From positions 938,001-1,002,000 of the forward strand of contig NZ_OY780935.1 in assembly GCF_963675965.1 (NCBI RefSeq): 64,000 bases of DNA, given 5' to 3'. Below are positions 44,718 to 53,933 of this stretch, piece after piece (position 1 is the stretch's first letter; each line of letters opens with the position of its first letter). The position numbers and the translations under genes were made by a program. This DNA is from an uncultured Celeribacter sp. Its GTDB lineage: Bacteria > Pseudomonadota > Alphaproteobacteria > Rhodobacterales > Rhodobacteraceae. The notes under the pieces are model-generated. The model searched no databases. It was not told the DNA's origin and saw only the letters and a program-made list of their open reading frames with translations.

Positions 44718-45400
44718 CACGCCGCCCGGTCTGAAGAAATCTCTTCCCAGGCTGCGTTGATCTCGACCAGCCGGTCCGAGGCCAGTTGCACAGCCTCTTC
44801 CGGCACGCCCCGTGCAATCATGCGATCAGGGTGGGTTTCGCGCACCAGCGCGCGGTAGGCGGCCTTGATTTCCGGCAAGGGTGTTGAGGGGTCAACCCCC
44901 AGCACGTCATAGGGATCCCGCTCCGCATCGGGAGTATAACGGGCCCGCATGGCACGAAAGGCATGGTCGCGAATCTCAAAGATTTCCGCCACGCGTGTCA
45001 GGAAAGCGTCTTCTCCCGGATGATATTCCCCATCGGCCATGGCGATATGGAACAAACCATCGAGCAGATCGAGAAGCGGCTGACAATTGTCGCCATACAT
45101 TTTCTTGACGCTTCTGGCGTAGTCCTCAAAGCCTGCCACGTCCTGACGCGCCAGATTAAAAACACGGGCTGCGGCGGCTTCGTCTTCCTTGGCGATCTGA
45201 AACACTTCGCGAAAGGCGGTGACCTCATCGCGGGTCACCAGCCCGTCGGCCTTGGCCATCTTGGCCCCCAGCCCGATCACCGCAATGGCAAAGCCGACAC
45301 GCTGTTCCGGTTCCGAGCGCAGATGATCAAAGACACGCGCCAGGCTTTCACCGGAACGCAGCGCATTAAGCGCATCTAATATGCGGGTCCAAATCGACAT
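44717..45400 (-). CDS. TerB-J domain co-chaperone (DjlA-like)
   Basis: A 227-residue protein with an N-terminal TerB-like helical domain (FAIAVIGLGAKMAKADGLVTRDEV, then LFHIAMADGEYHPGEDAFL) and a C-terminal J domain, DPYDVLGVDPSTPLPEIKAAYR followed by the diagnostic HPD in RETHPDRMIARG. It would stimulate a DnaK ATPase. Unlike E. coli DjlA, no N-terminal membrane helix is seen. It is coupled to the downstream EEP-family gene by a TGATG overlap. Confidence 0.9.
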   Translation of the reverse strand: MSIWTRILDALNALRSGESLARVFDHLRSEPEQRVGFAIAVIGLGAKMAKADGLVTRDEVTAFREVFQIAKEDEAAAARVFNLARQDVAGFEDYARSVKKMYGDNCQPLLDLLDGLFHIAMADGEYHPGEDAFLTRVAEIFEIRDHAFRAMRARYTPDAERDPYDVLGVDPSTPLPEIKAAYRALVRETHPDRMIARGVPEEAVQLASDRLVEINAAWEEISSDRAA

Positions 45401-45468
45401 AGCACCATTCTATCGCGACAACCCGGCGCTGTCAGGCGACAATTCATCACGGAGCCAAGACATTTTCG

Positions 45469-45972
45469 TTACAAAAACTTCTGTAAAAACAGCACGTCAA
45501 GCCAACGGTCGAACTTGAACCCGGCCTGCGGCATCCGGCCTGCTTCGCGATAGCCCAAAGCCCTGTGAAAGGCGATGGATGCGGCATTGTCGGCATCGAT
45601 CACCCCCACCATCGAATGGTGCCCGGCAACACGCGCGTGTTCTTCGATCGCCAGCATCAGGATACGGCCCAGCCCGTGCCCCTGCGCGCGCTCGCCCAGA
45701 TAGACGGAATGCTCCATGGTAAAGCGATAGCCATTGTTGCCCGGGCGGAACTGATCATAGGTGGCATAGCCGACCACATCGTCCGCGACTTCGGCCACGT
45801 AAAAGGCGCGGCGACGCGCGAGGCGATCCTCAACCATCGCGCTCCAGTTCGCTTCCGAACGTTCTTCGGAGGAAAATGAGGCTGTCGAACCGGCGATGAC
45901 CGGGGCCATGATGGCTTTGAGCGCCGCGGCATCTGTGGCCCGTGCGACGCGCAACGTGCTGCGTTCTTTCAT
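45469..45972 (-). CDS. GNAT acetyltransferase, phosphinothricin/methionine-sulfoximine type
   Basis: A 167-residue GNAT protein. LRVARATDAAALKAIMAPVIAGSTASFSSEERSEANW, then YATYDQFRPGNNGYRFTMEHSVYLGERAQGHGLGRILM, resemble the PAT/MnaT family that acetylates phosphinothricin or methionine derivatives; SMVGVIDADNAASIAFHRALGYREAG is the usual motif B. The start at 45972 overlaps the VOC gene stop as ATGA. The open frame upstream is the VOC gene in another phase. Confidence 0.87.
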   Translation of the reverse strand: MKERSTLRVARATDAAALKAIMAPVIAGSTASFSSEERSEANWSAMVEDRLARRRAFYVAEVADDVVGYATYDQFRPGNNGYRFTMEHSVYLGERAQGHGLGRILMLAIEEHARVAGHHSMVGVIDADNAASIAFHRALGYREAGRMPQAGFKFDRWLDVLFLQKFL

Positions 45973-46589
45973 GAGATCCAGACCTCTCCTGACGGGGTAC
46001 CGATTTCGGCGCTCAACCCCGGTTTTGTCCCTTCGACAATGCGCACATGCTCCATGGCAGAAACAAAGGGCGACAGCGCCGCGCGCAACCCATTCGGGTT
46101 CGGATGGGTGATCCGCAGCCGCCGCAGCGACAGCCCCGCCTCGGGCAGCGACAACGTCGGATGGGGCGAATGCCATTCGACCAGCGCCGGAAAGCAGTTG
46201 TCAAACGGCAGAACCCCGGACCAGGGCACGATCATGCGCCAGATATAGGGGCCGCGCCGAAACGACATGATGCGCCCGACATCGCTTGGGGCGCGTTCCC
46301 AGGCTTCTTCCAGGTCCGGACAGGACACCACCCAGCTGCCCAGCTTCGGCGGGCCGCCGACATTGTCTATGTCAAACCAACGGTGCCAGGCCGGGGCCTC
46401 TGCCTCCGGATCCGGGGCGAGCACCTCAAGATAGGTTTTCGGATCCAGACGCACCCCGGAGTTATGGGTCCCCATTTCATCGTGCTGTCCGCCCGTTTCC
46501 AGCCGCGTCTCCAGAAGTGTTTCAACCCAGTTCCGCCCCTGGTTCAGGTCGGCGGCGGTCACGACAAGGTGGTCAATTCTATAGGGCAT
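45969..46589 (-). CDS. VOC-fold protein (glyoxalase-like domain)
   Basis: A 206-residue protein with the glyoxalase-like domain start YRIDHLVVTAADLNQGRNWVE and GGQHDEMGTHNSGVRLDPKTYLEVLAPDP, typical of the Glyoxalase_3-like group in which the metal-binding histidine and glutamate sit in the first repeat. Substrate unknown. It is coupled to the downstream acetyltransferase gene and divergent from nhaA; the 123-base gap holds the nhaA leader. Confidence 0.84.
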   Translation of the reverse strand: MPYRIDHLVVTAADLNQGRNWVETLLETRLETGGQHDEMGTHNSGVRLDPKTYLEVLAPDPEAEAPAWHRWFDIDNVGGPPKLGSWVVSCPDLEEAWERAPSDVGRIMSFRRGPYIWRMIVPWSGVLPFDNCFPALVEWHSPHPTLSLPEAGLSLRRLRITHPNPNGLRAALSPFVSAMEHVRIVEGTKPGLSAEIGTPSGEVWIS

Positions 46590-46607
46590 TCTAAATATCC
46601 TTCACAA

Positions 46608-46712
46608 AACCGTGCGTTCCCATGTTGAAACATACCGCTCGCGCCCCCATTTCGAGAGGACGCACGTCACCCTCAACCTAAATCAACCTTCAGGAAAGAA
46701 CAGAAAAAGACA
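46608..46712 (+). promoter_or_regulatory. Structured 5' leader of nhaA
   Basis: CGTGCGT-T-CC (46611-46620) pairs with GGACGCACG (46658-46666), a 9-pair stem with a single bulged T. It encloses two further hairpins, ATGTT/AACAT (46622-46633) and CTCG/CGAG (46638-46656), giving a three-way junction. A single-stranded A-rich segment with AGGA leads to the start codon. Structured leaders (nhaA-I and nhaA-II motifs) have been described bioinformatically upstream of bacterial nhaA genes; whether this belongs to either class cannot be decided by eye. Confidence 0.5.
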
Positions 46713-47930
46713 ATGCTCCTGCGCAAATTGGAACAGTTCTTCGACAGTGAGGCCTCTGGTGGCATCGTTCTTATGGTAGCTGCCGTGGCCGCCATGTTCG
46801 TTGCAAACTCCTCACTCTACCCAATCTACGACGGGGCTCTCTCGTCCTATTTTTCCGTCACCCTCGGCGAAGGCGGGCTGTCAAAGCCCCTGATCCTCTG
46901 GATCAATGACGGCCTGATGGCCGTCTTCTTCCTGCTCGTCGGCCTTGAGCTGAAACGCGAGCTCCTAGAAGGCAAGCTGAAAAACCCGCGCGATGTGGTG
47001 CTGCCCGGTATGGCAGCCGTCGGCGGCATGGTCATGCCTGCAGCGATCTACATCGTCCTGAACCTGTCGTCGCCCGAAACCCATAGCGGCTGGGCCATTC
47101 CCGCCGCAACCGACATCGCCTTTGCCCTGGGCATTCTGGCTCTGGTCGGGGACCGGGTGCCGTCGTCTCTCAAGGTTTTCCTGCTGACACTGGCCATTCT
47201 CGATGACCTTGGTGCCATCCTGATCATCGCCTTCTTCTACACGGCCGATCTGCACCTTGATTATCTGTTCCTTGCCGTGATCCCGCTGTTCATCATGTAT
47301 CTGCTGAACCGAGCGGGCATTCACCGCATTGCGCCGATGATCCTGTTGGGCACGGTGCTTTGGGTCCTCGTGCTGAAATCCGGGGTCCATGCAACGCTGG
47401 CCGGTGTGATCACCGCCTTCTTCATCCCGCTCAAGGACAAATGGGGCAAATCGCCCCTGCACGCTCTGGAGAACGCCCTGAGTCCCTATGTGTTCTTCCT
47501 GATCGTACCCATCTTCGCCTTCGCCAACGCGGGTGTGGTGTTGACCGGTGTGACCATGGCGGACGTGTTCTCGCCGCTGCCGCTTGGCATCGCTCTGGGC
47601 CTGATTCTCGGCAAGCAGATCGGTGTGTTCGGGATGGCCTGGCTGCTGGTCAAATTCGGCGTGGCAAAAAAACCTTTCGGCGCCACTTGGCTGCACATCT
47701 ACGGCGTGGCCGCGCTTGCGGGCATTGGCTTCACCATGTCGCTCTTCATCGGCGGGCTGTCCTTTGAGGATGCCTTCCACATGAACGAAGTGCGGATCGG
47801 CGTGCTGTCCGGCTCCGTGATCTCCGCGATCATCGGCTTTGTCGTTCTGAAAGTGGCACCTGCCGCCACTGACAAGAAATCACAGGATGAAGAGCTGGCC
47901 GCTCCTGCAGTGCAGAGCGCCGCTCAGTAA
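46713..47930 (+). CDS. nhaA: Sodium/proton antiporter NhaA
   Basis: A 405-residue inner-membrane antiporter exporting Na+ in exchange for protons, fitting a marine habitat. It starts MLLRKLEQFFDSEASGGIVLM, typical of NhaA. The conserved TDIAFALGILALVGDRVPSSLKVFLLTLAILDDLGAILIIAFFY region contains the paired aspartates (LAILDDLGA) that bind the ion. YGVAALAGIGFTMSLFIGGLSF lies in the last helices. The C-terminal tail is short and polar. The leader is structured and a bidirectional terminator follows. Confidence 0.97.
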   Translation: MLLRKLEQFFDSEASGGIVLMVAAVAAMFVANSSLYPIYDGALSSYFSVTLGEGGLSKPLILWINDGLMAVFFLLVGLELKRELLEGKLKNPRDVVLPGMAAVGGMVMPAAIYIVLNLSSPETHSGWAIPAATDIAFALGILALVGDRVPSSLKVFLLTLAILDDLGAILIIAFFYTADLHLDYLFLAVIPLFIMYLLNRAGIHRIAPMILLGTVLWVLVLKSGVHATLAGVITAFFIPLKDKWGKSPLHALENALSPYVFFLIVPIFAFANAGVVLTGVTMADVFSPLPLGIALGLILGKQIGVFGMAWLLVKFGVAKKPFGATWLHIYGVAALAGIGFTMSLFIGGLSFEDAFHMNEVRIGVLSGSVISAIIGFVVLKVAPAATDKKSQDEELAAPAVQSAAQ

Positions 47931-47954
47931 CACATGGGCTGACATCCGAAAACG

Positions 47955-47988
47955 AAAAGGGCCGGAGGAAACATCCTCCGGCCCTTTT
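47955..47988. terminator. Bidirectional terminator with 15-pair stem
   Basis: AAAAGGGCCGGAGGA and TCCTCCGGCCCTTTT are perfectly complementary around AACA, between nhaA and the convergent mutase gene, with T runs for both directions contributed by the stem ends. Confidence 0.9.
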
Positions 47989-48014
47989 CATGTCTTCACC
48001 CTGTGACGTCAAAG

Positions 48015-50138
48015 TTATTGCGTGGAAATCAGATCGAGGATCTCACGCGCCGCAGAGGGAATGTTTGTTCCCGGACCGAAGATCGCCTTGACGCCTGCGT
48101 CATAGAGGAACTGATAGTCCTGTTGCGGGATCACGCCGCCACAGATCACGATAATGTCCTCTGCCCCCTGCTCCTTCAGCGCTTCGATCAGCTTGGGCGC
48201 GAGCGTCTTGTGACCGGCGGCCTGCGAAGAGATGCCAACGATGTGCACATCGTTGTCGATGGCATCCTGTGCGGCCTCTTCCGGCGTCTGGAACAGCGGG
48301 CCAACGTCGACGTCAAAACCGATGTCGGCAAAGGCAGTGGCGATGACCTTGGCGCCGCGGTCGTGACCGTCCTGCCCCATCTTGACCACCAGCATCCGCG
48401 GACGACGACCCGCCTTCTCGGCAAAGGTTTCGACGTCTTTCTGGATCTGGGCAAAACCTTCGTCGCCCTCATAAGCGGCGCCATAGACACCGGCCAGTGT
48501 TTTCACTTCGGCACGGTGACGGCCAAAGGCTTTCTCCATAGCCATAGAAATTTCTCCCACGGTTGCACGGGCACGGGCGGCTTCGACCGCCAGCGCAAGC
48601 AGGTTGCCTTCGCCGGATTTGGCCGCAGCTTCCAGCGCGTCCAGCGTGTCATCGACCTTGGCGTTGTCCCGGCTGGCGCGGATCCGTTCCAGCGCCGCAA
48701 CCTGAGATTCGCGCACCGCAACGTTGTCCACGTCGAGAATGTCGATCGGATCTTCCTTGTCTTTGCGATATTTGTTGACGCCAACGATCACCTCATCGCC
48801 ACGGTCGATATTGGCCTGGCGTCTGGCGGCAGTTTCTTCGATGCGCAGCTTCGGCATCCCGGAATTGACGGCCTTGGTCATGCCGCCCATGTCCTCGATT
48901 TCCTCCATCAGCTCCCAGGCCTTTTCGGCCAGTTCCGCCGTCAGGCTTTCGACGTAATAGGAGCCTGCCAGCGGGTCGACAACATTGGTGATGCCGGTTT
49001 CTTCCTGCAGGATCAGCTGGGTGTTGCGGGCAATACGCGCCGAAAATTCGGTCGGCAGCGCGATGGCTTCGTCCAGCGCATTGGTGTGCAGCGACTGGGT
49101 GCCGCCCAGCGCGGCCGACATTGCCTCATAGGCGGTGCGGATCACGTTGTTGTAGGGATCTTGCTCCTGCAGTGACACACCAGAGGTCTGACAGTGGGTG
49201 CGCAGCATTTTCGACTTGTCGAGCTTGGGTTCGAATTCTTCCATCACACGCGCCCAAAGCAGACGCGCCGCCCGCAGTTTCGCGGCTTCCATGAAGAAAT
49301 TCATGCCGATCGCAAAGAAGAAGGACAGCCGGCCCGCAAATTTATCCACGTCCATGCCGGCGTTGATCGCCGTGCGCACATATTCGCGTCCGTCCGCCAG
49401 CGTGAAGGCGAGTTCTTGCACGAGATTCGCGCCCGCTTCCTGCATATGATAGCCGGAAATCGAGATCGAGTTGAACTTCGGCATCTCGTTGGAGGTGTAT
49501 TCGATGATATCGGCAATGATCTTCATCGAAGGTTCTGGCGGATAGATATAGGTGTTGCGCACCATGAACTCTTTCAGAATGTCGTTCTGAATGGTCCCGG
49601 CCAAAACCGCCTTATCATGGCCCTGCTCTTCGCCCGTCACGATGAAGTTGGCCAGAATCGGGATCACAGCCCCGTTCATGGTCATCGACACCGACACTTT
49701 GTCGAGCGGGATGCCGTCAAACAGGATTTTCATATCTTCAACGCTGTCGATGGCGACACCGGCCTTGCCAACGTCCCCCACCACGCGCGGGTGGTCACTG
49801 TCATAGCCGCGGTGGGTGGCCAGATCGAAGGCCACGGAAACCCCTTGCTGTCCTGCGGCCAGTGCCTTGCGGTAGAACGCGTTGGATTCCTCAGCCGTTG
49901 AGAACCCCGCATATTGACGAATGGTCCAGGGCCGCCCGGCATACATCGTGGCTTTGACGCCACGGGTGAACGGCGCCACCCCCGGCGTGTTGCCTAGATG
50001 GGTCATACCGTCCAGATCGTCCTCGGCATAGAGCGGCTTGACCTTGATGCCTTCCAGTGTCTCCCATTGCAGGCTCTCCAGAGGCTTGCCTCTGAGTTCC
50101 TTGGTGGCAAGCTCTTCCCACTTTTTCCTGTCTGTCAT
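48015..50138 (-). CDS. Methylmalonyl-CoA mutase
   Basis: A 707-residue B12-dependent mutase converting (R)-methylmalonyl-CoA to succinyl-CoA, the final step of propionyl-CoA assimilation. The catalytic barrel includes RPWTIRQYAGFSTAEESN, FDLATHRGYDSDHPRV and SISGYHMQEAGA. The C-terminal cobalamin domain has the base-off ligand motif DGHDRGAKVIA (DxHxxG). Barrel and B12 domain are in one chain, as in the E. coli Sbm type. The start at 50138 has GGAG about 8 bases upstream. It lies on the same strand as pccA, separated by an oppositely oriented small gene. Confidence 0.96.
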   Translation of the reverse strand: MTDRKKWEELATKELRGKPLESLQWETLEGIKVKPLYAEDDLDGMTHLGNTPGVAPFTRGVKATMYAGRPWTIRQYAGFSTAEESNAFYRKALAAGQQGVSVAFDLATHRGYDSDHPRVVGDVGKAGVAIDSVEDMKILFDGIPLDKVSVSMTMNGAVIPILANFIVTGEEQGHDKAVLAGTIQNDILKEFMVRNTYIYPPEPSMKIIADIIEYTSNEMPKFNSISISGYHMQEAGANLVQELAFTLADGREYVRTAINAGMDVDKFAGRLSFFFAIGMNFFMEAAKLRAARLLWARVMEEFEPKLDKSKMLRTHCQTSGVSLQEQDPYNNVIRTAYEAMSAALGGTQSLHTNALDEAIALPTEFSARIARNTQLILQEETGITNVVDPLAGSYYVESLTAELAEKAWELMEEIEDMGGMTKAVNSGMPKLRIEETAARRQANIDRGDEVIVGVNKYRKDKEDPIDILDVDNVAVRESQVAALERIRASRDNAKVDDTLDALEAAAKSGEGNLLALAVEAARARATVGEISMAMEKAFGRHRAEVKTLAGVYGAAYEGDEGFAQIQKDVETFAEKAGRRPRMLVVKMGQDGHDRGAKVIATAFADIGFDVDVGPLFQTPEEAAQDAIDNDVHIVGISSQAAGHKTLAPKLIEALKEQGAEDIIVICGGVIPQQDYQFLYDAGVKAIFGPGTNIPSAAREILDLISTQ

Positions 50139-50250
50139 AAGCGGCTCCTCTCCTAGCAAGACCGTCCCGCGTCAAAGGGCCATACGGGCAGCCTATCAAT
50201 CTTGGTTTATGCCCTCCGCACCCCTATATTGAGAGCAAGCGGGAGGACCG

Positions 50251-50739
50251 ATGAAAAAACTTTATGTCGCAGCGCTTGCAGCGCTTCTTATCAGCCCCAG
50301 TGCTTGGGCCCAGGCCACGCAACCATCGCCGGAGTTGACCCCGGCCCAAACTCCCGCCCCTGCGCTGGTGATCCAGAGCGCGGACACGGCAGAACTGACG
50401 CAATTCAAATGGGCCGCGCGCGTTCTGGTCGTCTTTGCCGACAGCCCGCTGGACCCAAGCTTTCGCGAACAGATCGAACGGCTGCACGAACGCCCGGCTG
50501 CGCTGATCGAACGCGATGTGGTCATCTTCACCGACACCGATCCCGATGCCCGCTCTGCCATGCGCCGCGAATTGCGGCCGCGTGGGTTTGCGCTGGTGAT
50601 CGTCGACAAGGACGGACGCGTCATGCTGCGCAAGCCCAGCCCCTGGGATGTGCGGGAAATCATCGGGGCCATTGACCGGACCCCCTTGCGACAGCAGGAA
50701 ATCCGCGAAGCGAAAGAGGCCGCCCGCGCAGACGGCTGA
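50251..50739 (+). CDS. DUF4174 exported protein
   Basis: A 162-residue periplasmic protein with a signal peptide (MKKLYVAALAALLISPSAWA). The mature domain (LTQFKWAARVLVVFADSPLDPSFREQ, then FTDTDPDA, GFALVIVDKDGRVMLRKPSPWDVREIIGAIDRTPLRQQEI) matches DUF4174, a thioredoxin-like fold without the CxxC pair. Function unknown. It lies in the opposite orientation between mcm and pccA, so it is not part of either transcript. Confidence 0.86.
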   Translation: MKKLYVAALAALLISPSAWAQATQPSPELTPAQTPAPALVIQSADTAELTQFKWAARVLVVFADSPLDPSFREQIERLHERPAALIERDVVIFTDTDPDARSAMRRELRPRGFALVIVDKDGRVMLRKPSPWDVREIIGAIDRTPLRQQEIREAKEAARADG

Positions 50740-50781
50740 CGCCGCCTGACTGGAGCTATGTGAACGGCCTCCACCATGGTG

Positions 50782-52779
50782 TTACTCGAACTCCATGATC
50801 ACTTCGTCAACGGCAAGGCTGTCGCCCGGCGCCGCGTTGATCTTGGACACCACGCCTTTGCGCTCTGCACGCAGGATGTTTTCCATTTTCATTGCTTCGA
50901 CGGTACAAAGCGCCTGCCCTTCCTGAACCTCGTCGCCAACATTTACGTCGACTTTGACGATCAGTCCCGGCATCGGGCACAAGAGCAGCTTCGACGTGTC
51001 CGGCGGCAGCTTTTCAATCATGTATTTGCTCAGCTCCGCGGCGCGCGGTGAACGCACATAGACCTTCAGGTCCGCGCCGCGGCTGCGGATGCGGAAGCCG
51101 CCGGGGATCTTGCTGACCTTCAGCGTCAGCGTCCCGTGCTCCATATCGATCAGCGCCAGCGTGTCGCCCGGGGCCCATGTGCTTTCGCAACGGTGCTTGG
51201 TGTCACCGATGGACACGGTCGAGCCGTTCTTGTCCGCTTCGATATGTGCCGGGAAATCCTGATCGCCGATCTGGACAACCCAGTCATTCGACACCACCCG
51301 TTCGTGGTTGTCCATCCGCCCCGAAATTCGGGCGCGCCGAATTTCCGCGACACGATACATGGCCGCCGCCGCCGCCGCGATGCGTTCCAGCTCGCCATAG
51401 GGCAGTTCCACCCCCTCAAAACCTTCGGGATACTCTTCGGCAATGAAGGCGGTGGTGATGTCGCCAGAGACGAATTTCGGATGATCCATCACGGCGGACA
51501 GGAACGGCAGGTTGTGTCCGATGCCTTCCACCTCGAAGGCGTCGAGCGCGTTACGCATATTTTCAATCGCTGCCGACCGGTCCGGCCCCCAGGTGCAGAG
51601 CTTGGCGATCATCGGGTCGTAATACATCGAGATCTCGCCGCCCTCATAGACGCCGGTGTCGTTGCGCACGATGTTGGTCTTGGACACGATCTCCGCAGGC
51701 GGGCGATATTTCGACAGACGCCCGATGGACGGCAGGAAGTTGCGATAGGGATCTTCAGCATAGAGCCGGCTTTCCATCGCCCAGCCGTTGATTTTCACAT
51801 CGTCTTGGGTGATCGACAGCGGCTCGCCATTGGCGACACGGATCATCTGTTCGACAAGGTCAATGCCCGTGATCAGCTCGGTCACCGGGTGTTCCACCTG
51901 AAGCCGCGTGTTCATTTCGAGGAAATAGAAATTACGGTCGCCATCAACGATGAATTCCACTGTCCCCGCCGAGGTATAATCCACGGCCTTGGCCAGAGCG
52001 ACGGCCTGTTCGCCCATAGCCTTGCGCGTCTCGGGGTCAAGGAAGGGCGACGGCGCCTCCTCGATCACCTTCTGGTTCCGGCGCTGGATGGAGCATTCGC
52101 GCTCATTCAGCCAGATGCCATTGCCATGGGCATCACAGAGCACCTGAATTTCGATGTGGCGCGGCTGGGTGACGAATTTCTCGATAAAGATCCGGTCATC
52201 GCCAAAGGAGCTTGCCGCCTCATTCTTGGAGGACTGGAAACCTTCACGGGCCTCAGTGTCGTTCCAGGCAATGCGCATGCCCTTGCCGCCGCCACCTGCC
52301 GAGGCTTTGATCATCACCGGATAGCCGATTTCATTGGAAATCTTCACCGCTTCATCGGCGTCTTCGATCAGCCCCATGTAGCCCGGCACGGTCGACACGC
52401 CGGCTTCCTGAGCGAGCTTTTTCGAAGTGATCTTGTCCCCCATTGCCTCGATCGCACCTTTCGGCGGCCCGACAAAGGCGACGCCTTCGGCGGCCAGCGC
52501 CTCGGCGAATTTGGAGTTCTCGGACAGGAAGCCATAGCCCGGGTGCACGGCCTGCGCGCCCGTCTGCCGGATGGCGTCCATCACCTTGTCGATCACGATG
52601 TAGGACTGATTGGCTGGCGGCGGGCCAATATGCACGGCCTCATCCGCCATCTGCACATGCAAGGCGTGCTTGTCGGCATCCGAATAGATAGCGACCGTCT
52701 TGATCCCCATCTTCTTGGCGGTTTTCATCACCCGGCAAGCGATCTCGCCGCGGTTCGCAATCAGGATCTTGTCAAACAT
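50782..52779 (-). CDS. pccA: Propionyl-CoA carboxylase alpha (biotin) subunit
   Basis: A 665-residue biotin carboxylase/biotin carrier protein. The biotin carboxylase half starts MFDKILIANRGEIACRVMKTA and includes IKASAGGGGKGMRI (ATP loop), the metal/ATP site EMNTRLQVEHPVTE and RNQKVIEEAPSPFL. A BT linker domain occupies about 500-590, and the carrier domain carries the biotinyl lysine in VEAMKMEN (about K631). Pairing with PccB gives propionyl-CoA carboxylase. It is downstream of, but apparently not co-transcribed with, pccB, since two terminators lie between. Confidence 0.96.
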   Translation of the reverse strand: MFDKILIANRGEIACRVMKTAKKMGIKTVAIYSDADKHALHVQMADEAVHIGPPPANQSYIVIDKVMDAIRQTGAQAVHPGYGFLSENSKFAEALAAEGVAFVGPPKGAIEAMGDKITSKKLAQEAGVSTVPGYMGLIEDADEAVKISNEIGYPVMIKASAGGGGKGMRIAWNDTEAREGFQSSKNEAASSFGDDRIFIEKFVTQPRHIEIQVLCDAHGNGIWLNERECSIQRRNQKVIEEAPSPFLDPETRKAMGEQAVALAKAVDYTSAGTVEFIVDGDRNFYFLEMNTRLQVEHPVTELITGIDLVEQMIRVANGEPLSITQDDVKINGWAMESRLYAEDPYRNFLPSIGRLSKYRPPAEIVSKTNIVRNDTGVYEGGEISMYYDPMIAKLCTWGPDRSAAIENMRNALDAFEVEGIGHNLPFLSAVMDHPKFVSGDITTAFIAEEYPEGFEGVELPYGELERIAAAAAAMYRVAEIRRARISGRMDNHERVVSNDWVVQIGDQDFPAHIEADKNGSTVSIGDTKHRCESTWAPGDTLALIDMEHGTLTLKVSKIPGGFRIRSRGADLKVYVRSPRAAELSKYMIEKLPPDTSKLLLCPMPGLIVKVDVNVGDEVQEGQALCTVEAMKMENILRAERKGVVSKINAAPGDSLAVDEVIMEFE

Positions 52780-52873
52780 GTCCTGCCCTCTCCCTTTCTT
52801 AAATCCTGCCCGCACCGCGCCAACCGCTCGCAAAGCGGTCGCCGCAGGTCGGCACAACAGTTTCGGTCACGAA

Positions 52874-52909
52874 AAAAGCCCCCCGGGCGGGCTGGCCCGG
52901 GGAGCTTTT
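52874..52909 (-). terminator. Terminator after the small lipoprotein gene
   Basis: On the minus strand AAAAGC-T-CCCCGGGC pairs with GCCCGGGG-G-GCTTTT (one mismatch) and is followed by more T residues, 68 bases after the stop of the gene at 52977. It separates that gene from pccA. Confidence 0.8.
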
Positions 52910-52976
52910 CATTCGGTTATGACACAGGCTTTGCCCGGCGCGCGGTTGGCGCGCAACAGGCGTCAGCGTGGTGCTA

Positions 52977-53177
52977 TCAGCGGCACAGACCCGCGTCGTC
53001 GCAATAGGTGCCAGCCAGTGCACCGAGCGCCGCGCCAGTGAGCGCGCTGTTGTCGGTTGCATCGGCCACGACTGCGCCAGCTGCGGCGCCTGCGAGCGCA
53101 CGCTCACCATCGGTTTGCATGCAGCCAGCGAGTGCGGAGACGGACACGAAGGCCAGAACGAGGAAAGATTTACGCAT
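52977..53177 (-). CDS. Small glycine-zipper lipoprotein
   Basis: A 66-residue lipoprotein: signal peptide MRKSFLVLAFVSVSALAGC with lipobox LAGC, then RALAGAAAGAVVADATDN and SALTGAALGALAG, a glycine-zipper pattern of small residues that can form membrane or fibre contacts, and a C-terminal CDDAGLC with two cysteines. Such short lipoproteins are common in roseobacters and of unknown role. It has its own terminator (52874). Confidence 0.75.
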   Translation of the reverse strand: MRKSFLVLAFVSVSALAGCMQTDGERALAGAAAGAVVADATDNSALTGAALGALAGTYCDDAGLCR

Positions 53178-53507
53178 GTTTCTGCTCTTGATGTTGTTGC
53201 ATATGCCGGGATTTTACCCCAGCGATTGTGCATCTCATAGCGAAAAATGCGCCGCTGCAGCGCAGGGGTCTTGCACCTTTTCAAAAGCCCGACGGAAAAA
53301 CGGCGAGGACCATGTGGGGGACACACGGGCCTCGCCGGAGGGGAAGGGTAACGGTTTTCAGAACAAGCCGCAGCAGTGCTGCCTGCCAACGACTTACCCG
53401 CAAGATGGGATGCCTTCGCAGCTCCCGCAACGCCTGCGCGAGCCCGCCCGGTCAAACCGGCGGCGCATTGCGCAAATGCCTGCAGGTCAAGCGAAATTCC
53501 GCCCATC
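53178..53507. other. Gap between small lipoprotein gene and pccB operon end
   Basis: About 330 bases without a supported gene. It contains the pccB-operon terminator (53296-53337) and presumably the lipoprotein promoter near 53180-53280. No other element stands out. Confidence 0.5.
53296..53337 (-). terminator. Terminator of the pccB operon
   Basis: CGGCGAGG (53301-53308) pairs with CCTCGCCG (53330-53337); two internal mismatches are followed by further pairing (CC/GG, TGTG/CACA), about 14 pairs in all. On the minus strand the stem is immediately followed by TTTTTCC. It lies 170 bases after the last gene of the pccB cluster and implies a separate transcript for pccA. Confidence 0.82.
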
Positions 53508-53933
53508 TTAGTTCTCATTGTCTCCGTTCCACATCTCGTCCCAGTCCGGCATCTCTTCCGCATCGCCGCCTTCCGCAAAGACGTCCGGGAAAGAGGCCAT
53601 GGCCCGCGACACGTCGATCTTGAGCAGCGCTTCATAAGAGGCTGGATCGAAGTCTTCGGGATCGGCGGGCACGACCTCGCGCCCGAACAGCCAGGACAGA
53701 CGTCCTGCATCGAGATTGCCACGCTCGAAGGGCTCCTCCCCGAAATAGGTCCAAAGCGCCTCCATGAAAGCGGCATCCACCCGTTTGTCCATCGCCTTGC
53801 GGTCTTTATAGCGCTCCAGCGCCTTGAGCGGCGTCACCCCTTTGGGATTGGCCCGGCGGATGGTGTATTGAAAATCGGACCCCGGAAACCGTCCAGGAAA
53901 GCCCTTGTGTTTGGTCATGTAGTCACGCGCCAT
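53508..53933 (-). CDS. Conserved small protein in pccB operon, unknown function
   Basis: A 141-residue soluble protein, basic at the start (MARDYMTKHKGFPGRFPG, then DFQYTIRRANPKGVTPLKAL) and very acidic at the end (EGGDAEEMPDWDEMWNGDN). The ATG overlaps the ridA-like stop as TGATG, so it is translated from the pccB transcript. I do not recognise a family. The last gene before the operon terminator. Confidence 0.72.
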   Translation of the reverse strand: MARDYMTKHKGFPGRFPGSDFQYTIRRANPKGVTPLKALERYKDRKAMDKRVDAAFMEALWTYFGEEPFERGNLDAGRLSWLFGREVVPADPEDFDPASYEALLKIDVSRAMASFPDVFAEGGDAEEMPDWDEMWNGDNEN

